A stretch of DNA of 64,000 bases from the NCBI GenBank assembly GCA_021209875.1, contig JAGYVD010000004.1, positions 1,426,001-1,490,000 on the forward strand. The letters run 5' to 3'. The notes under the pieces were generated by a model. That model saw only the letters and a program-made list of their open reading frames with translations, was not told the origin of the DNA and did not search any database. The position numbers and the translations under genes are program-made. The stretch comes from Rosellinia necatrix (taxonomy: Eukaryota > Ascomycota > Sordariomycetes > Xylariales > Xylariaceae). This document shows, one piece after another, positions 36,518-48,700 of this stretch; within the stretch, counting starts at the first letter, position 1, and every line of letters starts with the position of its first letter.

Positions 36518-37047
36518 AAACAAAATCGAAATCGAGATCACCTTATTATCCCGTTAAAGAACCTACCTACATTGTACATAAGACTTGGGGGGAAAGGGGT
36601 TACGTCGGATAATAGACCGTGGGGGTTGAATCCCGGCATCATTCACGGCAGACAGACAGACGAAAGGAGAGAAAAGAATTCTACTGCGTCAAACTGCTAT
36701 TACGTGCGAGTCGGAGCAAAACATTCATCTTTGTTGAGGCATCGAAGAGAGTTCACTATCGTCTCTGTGTGTGTCCAGGTCTCACCTCCCCTTCCCCCCT
36801 CCCTCCTTAGTTTTCCTACCTTCCTCCGTCAAACAGGCTCGCTGCATAACGACTCGTATGCAAACCGGCTCTCCTTCTCAAACCCCCCACCTTCTAGATC
36901 CTGTATGCTACACAGACGCTATCTTCAGATCCCCCAAATGCATAGATGCTGTTCACTCATGATCTCTAAGAAAGATCCACCTTCTAGTTGGAATCTTCCA
37001 GTTTTCGTAGTAGATATGAGACCGACGTCGGCTGGGCGCTAGATATC
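36518..37047. other. Convergent intergenic region
   Basis: 3' flanks of the complex I subunit gene (+) and the eIF2B delta gene (-). No gene supported. Confidence 0.6.
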
Positions 37048-38436
37048 TCAGTCACCACAGTCGTCAGATAATGGCTGGGGGGTGGTGTCGTAAAGTAGCC
37101 TGAAGGAGGCGCCGGTGCACCTCTCGGGGTCGATCTCGTTGTAAGTGAGGGAGTCCGTTGACACCCGGTCCGTGATGTTAATGGACTCGCAAAGCGCGTA
37201 GACCGGCTTCCCGGAATCCTTGGCAGCTATGGCTACGTCGGAAGTGCCACAGGGGCTGTATAACGCACCATTGCTGAACATCCCTTCAGCGCCAAGAAAA
37301 ATACTATCAGCCAGGGCAACCTGGGACCGAAGTCCGCCAAAATCACCACTATACGACACCTTAATCCCCTGCTCTGTTAGCACCTTGGCCAAGACTTGTC
37401 CCTGTCGTTTATAGGGGTCGTCCACTACGATGACATCGAATTGTTTACCGTCGACTAAACGAGCGCGGAACAGCGTTCTCTCGACGAGCGTATTCCGGCC
37501 GTATACTAAGACCACGTCGCCGTCTTGGATGCAATCGGCAGCCCTCTGGGTAATTACGACCTCGGCAAAGTTAATGCGCTCCTGTATGAACGCGTCTATG
37601 CCTGCGCAGAGGTCCTTTTTGGCGTCGGCCTCTGGGACGTCAGGGTCAATCGTACTGACTTGCAGCTTCAGCCAGCGGATGGCATTTCCCATAGAAAAGC
37701 ACATCGGGCGACAAGCGCTTAGGTACTCGATTTGCGGGTTCAGCACGTGGGGCGTGAGATGCCGCGCAAGGGTGTTTCCGGGTGGTGTGGTGTAAGAATC
37801 GATCACCTGGCGGGGCAATCAGTGCTGGCCCAGCATATGAACGATGCATTTGACGAATCTTACCTTCTTGAAGGCCAGCAGTGTAGCTTTTAACCTCGCG
37901 ATGCTCTCGTCGATAGAGAAGGTCGCCATCTTTTGGCCGAGAGTCAAGACTGTGGGGTGAACGTCCTTGTCGGCTTGTGTGATGGGCAATCTCTTGGCTA
38001 TCGAGAGGTGACTGAAACACTCTGGTACCGAGCTCTCTGGTTTGGCGGGGGCGGCTGGTACGGAGCCCTTAGACCCGGTGGTCCTGTTAGTCGCGCCCGA
38101 ACTGGCGGAGGGAGCGCTGTCTGGTTTGCCCTTGGCCTTGTTCCCCTTTGAGTCTGTGGTAGGGTGCCCTGGTGGTCCAGCCGATGGGGGTGCTGGCGCC
38201 ACCTCTTTCGTCGCTTTTACTTGAGCTCGCCGTGCTTGCTTATCCGCTTTGTTCTTCGCTTTTATTTGTGCAGGGGTAAGCGCAGGACCAGTAGACGCGG
38301 CTACATTTTCGCTCTTGGCTGGTGCCTCGCCATTTTGAGGAGGAGCTTGTGGGTTTGCTGGCGCATTTTGAGGTTGCTCTGAACTCTGGGGTTTCGCCTC
38401 TGCCGGAGGTTCACTAGGAGTGGCTGACATGGCCAC
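37048..38436 (-). CDS. GCD2: Translation initiation factor eIF2B subunit delta
   Basis: Model complement(join(37048..37806,37864..38436)), 443 aa, phase-0 intron of 57 nt. The N-terminal 140 residues are Ala/Pro/Gln/Lys-rich and variable. The conserved part begins near 150 (HLSIAKRLPITQADKDVHPT), crosses the intron at ATLLAFKK/VIDSYTTPPGNT, and continues with HVLNPQIEYLSACRPMCFSM, GNAIRWLK, DGDVVLVYGRNTLVE, VIVVDDPYKRQGQVL, FLGAEGMFSNGALYSPCGTS and ALCESINITDRVSTDSLTYN. These are the eIF2B alpha/beta/delta family signatures, and the sequence fits delta. The protein belongs to the decameric exchange factor that recycles eIF2-GDP and responds to eIF2 phosphorylation. It is shorter than yeast Gcd2, mainly at the N-terminus. 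Confidence 0.92.
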
Positions 38437-39501
38437 TTCGTTGAATTGCTGCGATCAAGCGCCAGAAACCGGCGAGGGAGCTGTTGCAACGATGGTTGTC
38501 TTAGTAGCGTGAGAATCGTACGGCGCTGCGCTGTAAATCGGGTGTATGGGAATAGGTTGTTGTTCAAAGAATTAACGGTGTATTCTCACAATGGGCGCTC
38601 TGCTCGGCTTGTTGGCGATGTAAAAATAGATCACGGAATAAGCATGCAGCAAAAGATTGCCATAGGTACCTGATCAATGAGGTACAGGTTGAGTCACTCA
38701 CTGGTCACAAGCAAATTCCCAAATCCCACCTAGCAATTTGCGAGTTTGGACGTGGGGTACACCAGAGAAGCGGGAGCGTGAACGCCACATCGGACCTTGC
38801 GACGCGGGGCATGAGCCACAGCCTCTCCCTATTGACCAACCTAACAGGTACCTACCCTTTCCTTCCTCACTAGGTAGGTAGGTAGGCAGGCACATAGGTA
38901 GTAGCTTAGGTAGGTACCTCTAGCAGGTGGTGCCTACATAAGTACTCCAAATGCCCCTCCTCGGTGTCGTCACTCCGACGGCCCCTCTATTTTTTTACCA
39001 CTGGCTTGGGTTTGACTCGGCTATATTTGGGGGACACCTTTGGGGTATTGGGGGTTGTGCACCTCTCCTTACCAATGATCGATACAGCGCGTGAAATATA
39101 TTGTACTACAGTAGCTAGCCAGACAAGATCATTCTTGAGATAGGCTACCGATACCTACCTACCTACCTAGGTAGGCAACTACCTAGGTACCTGGTATATT
39201 CTGGATAATCAGATCCGAGTTTGGCATTCTGCAGGACCACTCGGGTTCGACCACCCCGGCACAAGGCTTCCTACAACCCCGCCTCTTGCCTTGAGTAGCT
39301 GGGCAGTGTCTTCTAACATTGACACCTCTAGGAGGTTACCTGTAGTTAAAAGCGAAGACAGAAGAAAAGAGAAAAGAAAAGGAAAGAAAAGAAAAGAAAA
39401 GAAAAGTGAACGAACAACCCTCTTTTGATCATTTTTGCCAATTCTGTACCAAATATTACTCAGGTCTAGCTTGCCGCTCACCTTTATGGATCACTTACAC
39501 C
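38437..39501. promoter_or_regulatory. Divergent intergenic region between GCD2 and DAK1
   Basis: A 1065-bp region upstream of both genes. It contains dense TAGGTA/TACCTA palindromes (38850-38930 and 39151-39195) and, next to DAK1, a polypurine AAAAG-type tract at about 39355-39405 that could act as a nucleosome-excluding promoter element (inference). Confidence 0.5.
39355..39406 (+). repeat. Polypurine (AAAAG)n tract upstream of DAK1
   Basis: About 50 bp of A/G only, dominated by AAAAG units, ending about 95 bp before the DAK1 start codon. Confidence 0.8.
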
Positions 39502-41395
39502 ATGTCGGCCAAACATTTTATCAATGACCCGACGAGTCTAGTCGACAATGCCTTGAAGAGCCTCACTCTAACCAATCCGTCTGTGGCTTTGGACGCGGCG
39601 AACAAGATCGTCTACCGAAGACCCGGCCATGCATCGCAGGTTTCCATCATCAGCGGCGGCGGCAGTGGCCACGAGCCAAGCTTCGGCGCCTTCGTTGGGG
39701 CGGGTTTGCTGTCCGCCGCGGTCGCGGGTACCATATTCGCATCTCCTAGTGCGGAGCAGGTGCAGAAGGCCATCATGTCGCGAGTCGATTCTGATAAGGG
39801 CGTCTTGGTGACGGTCATGAACTATACGGGGGACGTGCTTAATTTCGGCATGGCCGTCGAGAAGGCGAAGGCGGCCGGCTTGGACGTCGAGATGGTCGTA
39901 GTTGGCGACGATGTAGGCGTCGGCCGGGAAAAGGGGGGCAAGGTAGGCCGACGAGGCATCGCTGGTACCGTGCTTGTGCACAAGATCGCTGGTGCCTTGG
40001 CCGCTCAGGGTGCCACATTGGGACAGGTACACAAGGTTGCCAAGCTCGCGGCAGATAACTTGGTCAGTGTTGGGGCCAGCCTCGAGCACGTCCACGTTCC
40101 CGGTAGAGCACCTCCCGATCCATCAGCACAGGGGGGTCTCGGTTCCGATGAGGTTGAGATAGGCATGGGCATTCATAACGAGGCTGGATCTGGGAGAGCT
40201 AAAGTCGAACTTCCCGAGCTGGTCAAGACCATGCTGTCTCAGCTACTCGATAAGAACGACAAGGATCGGGCATTTCTGAATGTGAACTCGAATGAAGTAG
40301 TGCTATTGGTGAATAACCTGGGTGGCGTTAGTGTTCTTGAACTTGGTGGCATCACCACCGAGGTCGTCAAGCAACTGGCTGAATGGGGTGTCCAACCCGT
40401 GAGAATCCTCAGCGGCACTTATATGACCAGTTTGAATGGGCTTGGATTCAGCATATCCCTCCTCAATGTGGTGAACACTGATATTGGCGGCCCCAGTATG
40501 ATCCAACTCCTCGATTCCCCCTGTGAGGCAACCGGATGGTCGGCACCCATTTTAAAAAATACATGGGAAGCCAAGAATACAAATACGCGAGAAGATGCCG
40601 TAACGTCTGACCAGAGCGTTAAACCTAGCGGACTTAGAGGCGACGCTACGGCGTTCACAACAACCTTGGTATCCGGGCTTGAAGCGTTAATTTCAGTCGA
40701 GCCTGAGGTCACCAGATACGATACCGTTGTTGGGGATGGGGATTGTGGGATTGGTCTGAAGAGGGGAGCCGAAGGTATGATGCCTCCTGTCTTGAGAAGA
40801 TACGCATATTAACAGAAACAGCTGTTTTGAAGCACCTAAAGGAAACGAAAGCAACTGGCGATATCGTGGTTGACGTTGCAAATATTGTGCCTGTGATAGA
40901 AAATTCCATGGATGGAACGGTAAGCATTCACTCGTCTGCCTAGTCCCCCGTACCTCATGAACGGGCTCTTGAAAACTGACATATTATTTGTAGTCCGGAG
41001 CACTGTTCGCCATATTCCTCAATGCACTCGTTCACTCACTTCGCACGCTCTCTCCGGGGGAAGCTACACCGCAGCTTTGGTCAAATGCTCTCAAGCAGAG
41101 CTGTGAGGCACTATCTAGATATACCCCAGCTAAGCCAGGTGATCGAACAATTGTCGATGCACTGTATCCTTTTACGGAAACACTTGGGAAGTCGGGCGAC
41201 ATCAAAGCGGCGGCCACGGCTTCGAAGAGAGCTGCCGATGGCACGAAAGGAATGCAAGCAAGTCTCGGCAGATCCGTATATGTAGGTGGATCTGGATTCG
41301 AGACCGTCCCGGATCCAGGAGCGTTTGGCTTGGCGATCTTCTTTCTCGGTCTGGCTGGGTTGGGGCCTAATGAGGAAGGATGGGAAAAGTTGTGA
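39502..41395 (+). CDS. DAK1: Dihydroxyacetone kinase (glycerone kinase)
   Basis: Model join(39502..40774,40816..40919,40994..41395), 592 aa, the usual size of fungal Dak. The ATG gives MSAKHFINDPTSLVDNAL. The DhaK domain shows VSIISGGGSGHEPSFGAFVG, MNYTGDVLNFGMA, the K-rich GREKGGKVGRRGIAGT, IGMGIHNEAG (the His that binds the substrate covalently in the family) and NNLGGVS. The DhaL domain begins near 395 and contains VVGDGDCGIGLKRGAE, which supplies the Mg-ATP-binding aspartates, NSMDGTSGALFAIFLNAL and DALYPFTETL, ending GGSGFETVPDPGAFGLAIFF. It uses ATP to phosphorylate dihydroxyacetone in glycerol catabolism and detoxification. The first intron is only 41 nt but restores the frame and the conserved motif exactly. 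Confidence 0.95.
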
Positions 41396-41730
41396 TTCAA
41401 ATACACAAGTGGGAGCCCCATATAACATATCCAGATTAATAATGGCTTGTAATTTCCTTGATTCATGTATTGATTTGTGGTATCTCTTCCTGACGCCGAT
41501 GTGAAGCCCATCAATAAGGGAAGCTCAATTTTAGCTTCCATGGTGGCCTCATTTCCCCCATTCCCCATCTATGGCATGTAAGCAAATCCTAGGTGTAAGA
41601 GGTGCTTATAGCGGCCCATGGCAGCAGTCGCCGTAGATTCCTACGACTCAGTATCTTCTTGGGCACGACAGTTCAATGCTCAATAGATACGAGATATGTT
41701 TTTGCTAAGCCTCCGACTCCGACTCACGCA
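41396..41730. other. Convergent intergenic region
   Basis: 3' flanks of DAK1 (+) and SMD2 (-). Nothing else seen. Confidence 0.6.
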
Positions 41731-42345
41731 CTAACTAAGTAGCACAATAATGACCGAATCGCCTCTCAGAAACCTGTGATAGGAAATACTGTTAGCAAGG
41801 CAACGCTGGCGCGATGGATTATGCCATTCCCCGGGTGGGAATAGCAAACCATGGTCTCAACCAGACGACGTACATTTTGCTAACGAAACGATCCTTGTTT
41901 ACCGGCCGACCTTTCTTGCCATTGGCCAAGCGGGGCGTCTCGGTCCACATCTCTTTCACATTCTCAAGAACCATATTGCAGTGGCGATCGAATGCCTTCA
42001 CGCGCGCCAGCAGCTTGCGGTTGTTGCGGATGGAGATAAGCACCTGCGTATGGCTGCGCACGGCGGTCTGCACGGCGGTCTGGAGGATGGATAGGGGGCC
42101 GGAGCCGAACTCATATTCCTCAAGCAGCTGAACCTCGTATTCACTAGAGGGGCACTCCGTCAGCTGATCTGCGTTGGATGGCCGCGGGAGTCGGAGCTTG
42201 GGTTCGCGGGTGGATTAATCAACCAGGGCGACGTACGTTAACTCGTTTCTCGGCTTGTTGAGAAGCTCCCCTGTGAATAACTTGTTAGCGATGCCCTAAT
42301 GCCATCCGCTGTCCCAACCACTTACTGGATCTTCGCGTCCGCCAT
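41731..42345 (-). CDS. SMD2: Small nuclear ribonucleoprotein Sm D2
   Basis: Exons complement(41731..41773), (41874..42143), (42237..42270), (42326..42345); about 121 aa. Exon 1 encodes MADAKIQ, exon 2 [11 protein letters not shown], exon 3 [20 protein letters not shown] and [20 protein letters not shown], and exon 4 the closing [13 protein letters not shown]. The Sm1 ([13 protein letters not shown]) and Sm2 ([10 protein letters not shown]) motifs are intact. The protein is part of the heptameric Sm ring on U1, U2, U4 and U5 snRNAs. Two oddities: the exon 1/exon 2 junction carries one base too many (summed length is not divisible by three, G-run at 42268-42271), and QTAV is duplicated by a 12-nt tandem repeat. 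An unresolved splice or a sequence error may explain the first. Confidence 0.88.
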
Positions 42346-42884
42346 GGTGTGGTGAAAAGGTTGATCTGTTGTGTACGGGTGTATGGTTGGCGGCTGATCG
42401 AAACAGTGACAAGGCTAGAATTGAAATGCTGCATTAAGCAGGTAGGAGGTAGCGTGCTAGATAACCAGCACCAGCTAACGACGTAAGCTACCTGAGGTAT
42501 CGATACACCCATGTCAAGGCGGCGACACGCTAGAGCCTATTTACAAGGAATTGTCTGATTGGTCACAAAAGGGTATAGCGGGGCGCGAGTTGTTGCGCTA
42601 ACAACAAGGTCAAAGCTCCAAAAATTTAGCATCCAAGGGCTCGCGATGTGTAGTGCTGTTACCTCTCCGTTGGAATCGATAAGGACAGCCCCACCCGCCC
42701 GTTTATCGGTCTCTGATAGAGCCAACAACCGTCGAAGGTTGAAACCGATTGAACCCGAGGGCTTGCATTGCATTGGTGATAACCCTCCCGCACCCCTTCC
42801 GGGCTTACTGTGCAGTAGGTGCTTAATGCGCAATACTGAACCACGGGCGCATTGAGGCGAGGGTATAAGAATACGCAGATCTCG
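42346..42884. promoter_or_regulatory. Divergent intergenic region between SMD2 and the HIBCH gene
   Basis: A 539-bp region between two start codons on opposite strands. No gene supported within it; frames there are short and overlap on both strands. Confidence 0.5.
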
Positions 42885-44497
42885 ATGTCTTTCCGGCTGT
42901 CCATACGTCGAGGCGGCACAGCGGTTTATGCTGCATCCCCATTTCGCAGAGCAAACATCAACATGCCTCTCAGAGCAAAGACTTTAGACCCCCGGGTAGG
43001 ATCACGGGCCCAGGTATGCTTAGAGAGAATCCCCCATGTTAATTTCTGACACGATTGTTTGTACTCGGCTCACCACAGCCTCCCACGTAGATGTCGACGA
43101 GCCCGGTCAAGGAGACGATCAAGGAGCTGCCCGGCGACGAGCCACGAGATGTTGTGTTTACCAACCTCTACGGCCTTCGGACCATCGAGCTCAACCGACC
43201 GGCCAAACTAAACTCCCTCAACGGCTCTATGATACGGAAGATATTGCCACGTTTGGTGGAATGGGAGCAGTCGGATTTGGCGAACGTCATTGTCATGAAG
43301 GGTGTCGGGGACAAGGCCTTCTGTGCCGGCGGTGATGTCGCGGCCCTCGCACAGCAGAACATGGAGGGCCCAAGCGGCCAGAAGCTGTCCGTCGACTACT
43401 TCGCCCTCGAATATAAGCTGAACCACTACATAGCGACCTATCGGAAACCATATATTGCCTTTATGGATGGTATCACTATGGGCGGCGGCGTAGGTTTGAG
43501 CATTCATGCCCCTTTCCGAATTGCCACCGAGAGGACTGTATTTGCCATGCCCGAGACCACGATAGGCTTCTTCCCCGACGTCGGGGCGTCGTTCTTCCTA
43601 CCCCGGATGAACGGGGCCATAGGGACCTACCTCGCCCTCACCAGCGAACAGCTGAACGGGGCCAACGTATTCTACTCGGGCGTTGCTACCCATTACCTGC
43701 ATTCGACGAGTTTGCCCGGTCTGGAGTCGCGCCTGGCTGAATTACGATTTAAAGACTACGACAGCATAGAGAAACGACTAGGTATCATCGAGATGACCAT
43801 CGAAGAATACGCGACAGGATTGCCACCAGGAGAGCGTATTGTGCTCGGTGGCGAAGTCCGTCAAGCCATTGATCGTTGCTTTGGTAAGACGACCGTGGCC
43901 GATATCATACTTGCCCTGAAGGAGGAAGCTCTGAAGGAGGCAGAGGGACCCGTCAAGGCATGGGCGGAGAGGACCCTAAACACCTTGAACCAGCGATCTC
44001 CCACGTCAGTGCACGTAGCCTTGAAGCAGATGCGGGTTGGACGCGACTGGTCTATCTCAGAGACCTTCCAGAGGGAGCATCAGATTGCTGCCAAATTCAT
44101 GCAGCACCCCGACTTCACCGAGGGGGTATCGGCTCGTTTACTCTCCACGGAGCGGCCGAAGCCGACGCCAAACTGGCAGCCGACTGATTTAGACGCTATA
44201 AAACCCGAAGACCGCATTGAAGCGCCGTTTTTCGAAATCGCCGAGGATCTACCAAGGCTCAAACTGCTGACCGATCGGGAGTACGACGAGTATCCATACA
44301 AGTCTTATGGCGTGCCTACGGAAAAGGATGTTGAGAAAGTCGTGCTAGAAGGAACGAGGACCGCTCGAGAGGTGATTGATCACTTCGTGGCGAGTAAAAA
44401 TGGGAGACAGGGTATCAGCACAATCGTGGAGGAGATCTTGCATCGGAAAACAACACGAAACCCGGAAGACGGTAGGATCGTGTGGAACTCCGAGTAG
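42885..44497 (+). CDS. 3-hydroxyisobutyryl-CoA hydrolase, mitochondrial
   Basis: Model join(42885..43013,43091..44497), 511 aa. Exon 1 gives MSFRLSIRRGGTAVYAASPF and further Arg-rich, acidic-poor sequence, a mitochondrial presequence of about 40 residues. The intron is 77 nt, phase 0, and exon 2 begins with an in-frame ATG (MSTSPVKETIKELPGDEPRD). The crotonase fold is clear: VVFTNLYGLRTIELNRPAKL, CAGGDVAALAQQN, FMDGITMGGGVGLSIHAPFR, FAMPETTIGFFPDVGASFFL (with the catalytic Glu/Asp region) and FYSGVATHYLHSTSLP. The long C-terminal half separates it from enoyl-CoA hydratases. It hydrolyses 3-hydroxyisobutyryl-CoA in valine degradation, in the mitochondrial matrix. The yeast counterpart is EHD3. 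Confidence 0.93.
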
Positions 44498-45746
44498 ACA
44501 AGGCACGTGGATAATGGGCGATATTTGTAAAATAAAATATGTACACCACGACTAGAGGCCGTCATCCTTCCACTCCGTGCCGACGGATTATTTGAGCTGG
44601 CAACTAGTTGCCTACCATGCCTAGCTGGGCACTGTGCGCCACATTCACCCATCGAGGTTACGAGGGACGGAGATAAGAGTGTCCCTTTAAATGGGCAGCC
44701 TTAGATACTGGGTTGGGTTTTTGGTGGTGTGGTGTGATTGAGTCATAGGATGGTTGGGATATGTGAATAGTGGGGCTTTTATGCAGTAGTATAAATACGT
44801 CCAGATGCCCCGCGGTTGTCAGAAATGCAAGCGACAAAATCTCACCGGGCTTGCGTCTTTCTGTTGTGGTGTGAAGAGATAATAAGCCGGCTTGGTTCTC
44901 TGTCTTTGAATTGGGTACTTATCGAGCGGGAATCAAGAGGCCGCTACCTCATCAATTCTAAGTGGGGTACCTGTCGACTGCTACACTACATCTCCAAAGA
45001 GGCCCGTGCACAGAAGCCCCACTAGGCACCTACCGCCTTCTCAGACCCTTCCATTCCACATTTAAGACTTAAGCCATAACAGGTATCCCCAGCCTGCCCC
45101 AGCTAGTCCCAGCCAGTCCCAGCCAGTCCCAGCCACTCGACCGAGGTGACGTTGGGTCCACGCGGGACAACTGACGCGCTACAACAGGGACCTTGTTAAA
45201 GGGCAGCGCGCATCGGCTACGCGTAATTACACGACTGGTACAGGGGTACTTGCATCCACCCATTAAGCTCAACTGCTCATCTTGTACCTCAGCAACCAGC
45301 AATAGTGGATTTTCATTCCGCTCTCCCTCCTCACCTCCATCATCTGCCCATTCCAACAGAACCACAACGTCTTCGCATCGGCATTGGCGACGGTGTTAGA
45401 AACCAGCGTGTTACGTGATTTTACGATTCTTCGCATTTCCGACTGTCGACTCATTCCTTTCTTCCGGACCGACGGTTTTGCCCTTCCTTTCCCTCCTGGC
45501 GGTGCTGGTTCTGTTTGGCGCTGTAAATACGCACCCGTCTGAAGACACCGACCGAGCCACGGCAGATAGAATAGATACCCTGCACAACAACCAACCAGCT
45601 CCGATTGAACCATTGAACTACCTTCGATGCCGGATACTTCCGCTTGGTAGTTCACACGAGTATTCCCCCTGCTGCTTCCCGGACCGATCGGACCCGAAGG
45701 CGGCTTGCTGTAATCAATTGATGCCATCGCCGACCACATCTCGGCC
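44498..45746. other. Intergenic region
   Basis: 5' flank of the Spt21-like gene. It includes a short CCCAGCCAGT tandem repeat at 45096-45137. Frames in 45415-45745 look like leader sequence, not coding. Confidence 0.5.
45096..45137 (+). repeat. 10-bp tandem repeat (CCCAGCCAGT)n
   Basis: Three to four imperfect copies in the upstream region of the Spt21-like gene. Confidence 0.8.
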
Positions 45747-48700
45747 ATGGCACATAACAACGCATCTTGGGGCGGCATGTCCCCCGCAGGCGAGGAAGCC
45801 GGGCCACAGGTCCGCCCGATGGGCTGTAAGACGGCACATTGTAGGTTTCGTCAACAGATCCATTGCTAACTATTCTTCTAGTAAAAGTCCACTATACCTT
45901 CGACAAGGATGGCCAAGAACGCTGCCTCGCCCGATGGCCTCATATTCTTCACATCCAAACCATTCCGGTGGAGGGCCAAACAATTGGGGTAATCGACTTG
46001 GGGTTATGTCTGCAGGCGGTTTCGCAGGGCAGCCCAGAACTAGCTGGAGACGAGGATAGGGATTACGCCATTTACGCCTTCGATTATTCAGAGCCGGATA
46101 CACCGTTGGTAGGTCAAGGCCTACTGTCGTGGGGACTTAGCTTGGGGCCCGAACCGCGAGAGCCGAGGTTAATTACAGGACGAGTAACGAAAAACCTTCT
46201 TGCTATCTTTGGTAACGGCATTAGGGAAACTTTGGAGGTCAAGCTAAAGCTGACCGCCATATCGAAAATCCCTCGAAATGAACCCATTCAACGTCCACAC
46301 TCCGCAGCGGCACCTCCACCAAACCTACCAGCGCCTTCGTCGGCCGTATCAGATAATGGTGAATGGGGCTCTTTCGTACAGTCTCATCCCGGCCTCGGAC
46401 AGAAGCACTCTGCACCACCGATGAATTTGCCTACGCTCGCACCGGCGCCTGTACGGCCCTACAATTCAAGCTTTGAGGCGAGGAATGACGTTCCCCAACA
46501 TTATCCAACCCTGCAGCCAGCGCCTAGTAGCCGGTCCGGTTCGGTCGACCCCAATGCGAAGGAACGCAACACGCCATCTTTTAGACACACTCCGCCTTTG
46601 GCTCCCGCGAGGCAGAGCCCTATGATTGACGAAGCTACATCGAGCCAGCTTGTCATAAAGCCGGCCAAACCACAAGCCCAATCTCGCCCAAACTCTCGTC
46701 CAAATTCTCGGGCGTCGAGCCGGCCGCCAACCGGTCGACCCAGGGGTCGCCCGCGAAAGCGACCTCTAGCAAGTGAAGGCAACACCTCCGGATATGAGGA
46801 CGGGACCGACGGGGACGATGCACCTTCGCGAATGAAGAAAAGAGCAACAACAACGAAGGTTGAACGAAGTAATACAGCTACTTTCGGCTCTGCGCCAGAA
46901 TCGCTCCGTGTTGCCGCTAGCACGGCTGGATCTATTCGCAATTTTAGACCAGTTGCCCCCGCTGGAGATGGCTCGGTAAGAAATCGTCTGCAAGAAGAAG
47001 GCCCTAGAGCACCAACACCGGTCCCAGAGCCTCGTTTCCAAGGGCATACTCATCCTAGAGCCATGGCGCACAGCAACCTAGGACGACAATCCATGGTATT
47101 CCCAACGTTAGAGAGCGCACCAAATCCATCCTATCCCGATCCTAATAGTTCAATGAGTCAAGATGCTCGCTCGCCTATGGATTCGGTTGCCCCGTCCCCA
47201 TTCAGTGATGAGCCTAGCCCTGCTGATATTAGCTCATCTCCGCCCGTGCCGAGGTCAGCTATGTATAGCATACAATCTAGCCCAGCACCTTCGAGTCCGA
47301 CTTTACCACCAATGCGAGCGCCCGCCCAACAACTTGATTCTGGATTCATGAGCGGCGGACTAGAAGACAGTCGGATGGAGGAGGAACTTACGAACAAGCC
47401 TGTTGCTGCGTCTGGTGCGCCTATCCCACTAGTAACGAAACCGAAGCCGCGACGGAGCCGTGCTAAGAAGCAAGAGCCCAAACCTCAGCAAACCCTCCAT
47501 ATTCATACCGAAACGCCTGGACCTCCTGAATTACTGCCTCAAACATCAATCTACAACCCCCCACGACCCCAGGGATCTAGGAAAAAATCGACCGCGAGTG
47601 CACCCATCCCTGTTAGCACACCCGTGGCAGCTTCAATCAATACCACGGCGCCAGAGATGATGGAAACTACCGAGATAGTGGCCGCCGACGAGGGACCCAT
47701 GCATAAAACAGATCAACTAGGTAATGTCGCCTCTCCTAGTGGCATTGACGCCTTGCAGGCAGCCTTAAACGAATATCCAGACAGTCAACAATTTCTCGAC
47801 ACGCTCGATATTGACCTCAACTCCTTCAGTCCGGCTGATGATATAGCCGCTCAAGAAAACGGGACGCCAATCCCAAGTGGCTTGAACGACCGGAAGATGG
47901 AACCACCCGCTTTACCTACCCCTGCTTCAGAGCCATCTGTCGAGCCGGAACTGCCGGCTGTCCCCGCCAGTGATCCAGTTCTTCCTCAGCTATCGCAGAC
48001 TGTGCCCATGTCTGGAGGACTTCATCCTCAAACGGACGCTGTTGATGGCATGGAATCAAGGATGAACAAGAATTACGTCAAGCGGCAGGCTATAAAGCAG
48101 AAACTCGAAGAAGCGGTCGCGCTGGGTCAAATGCCGTCCTTCTGCAGCAATTGTGGTGCTCTTCAAACACCGACATGGCGCAAGATTTGGAAACAAGAAC
48201 GTCATGGTGTGCCAATGTACCATGAGTATTCCGAAAAACCCGGTCATGTCACCGCCATCAATGTACTGGAGAGAGATGATACCGGTAACCCTACTTTATA
48301 CGAGGTCATCAAGAAATCTCTCGGCTCTACGGATGACAAAAGCAAATGGACGGAAACAATTTTATGCAATCGTAAGTGCGATAATTTTCCGCGCTTAGCA
48401 CTTCCTATGTTCTAATCGTTCAACAGCGTGCGGGATATGGTTTTCCAAGTGGAAGGCTCATCGCCCCCCCGAAAAGTGGGAGAAGGATGAGCAGAGGCTC
48501 ACACAAACGCGAAAGAAGAGAGCAGCTGGTGGTGGACCATCGCGGTCGAGAAAAGGGAGGGCGAAAAGCGATGGTCCAATGACTCTCGCTTCGGAAGCGT
48601 GCCTACCAACTGATCCAATAGGCCCATCAGACACCCCTCAGTCACCTAAAGAACCAGCCACAAATTTATTAAATCCGGCACTGGTTGAGGATGTGTCTGA

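Noticed and set aside
36600..36660. GGGTTGAATCCCGG, resembling a tRNA T-arm
   Set aside because: The loop is one base short of the tRNA consensus, and no matching acceptor stem or A box lies upstream.
39235..39262. GGGTTCGACC resembling a tRNA B box
   Set aside because: No A box at the right distance and no cloverleaf could be drawn.
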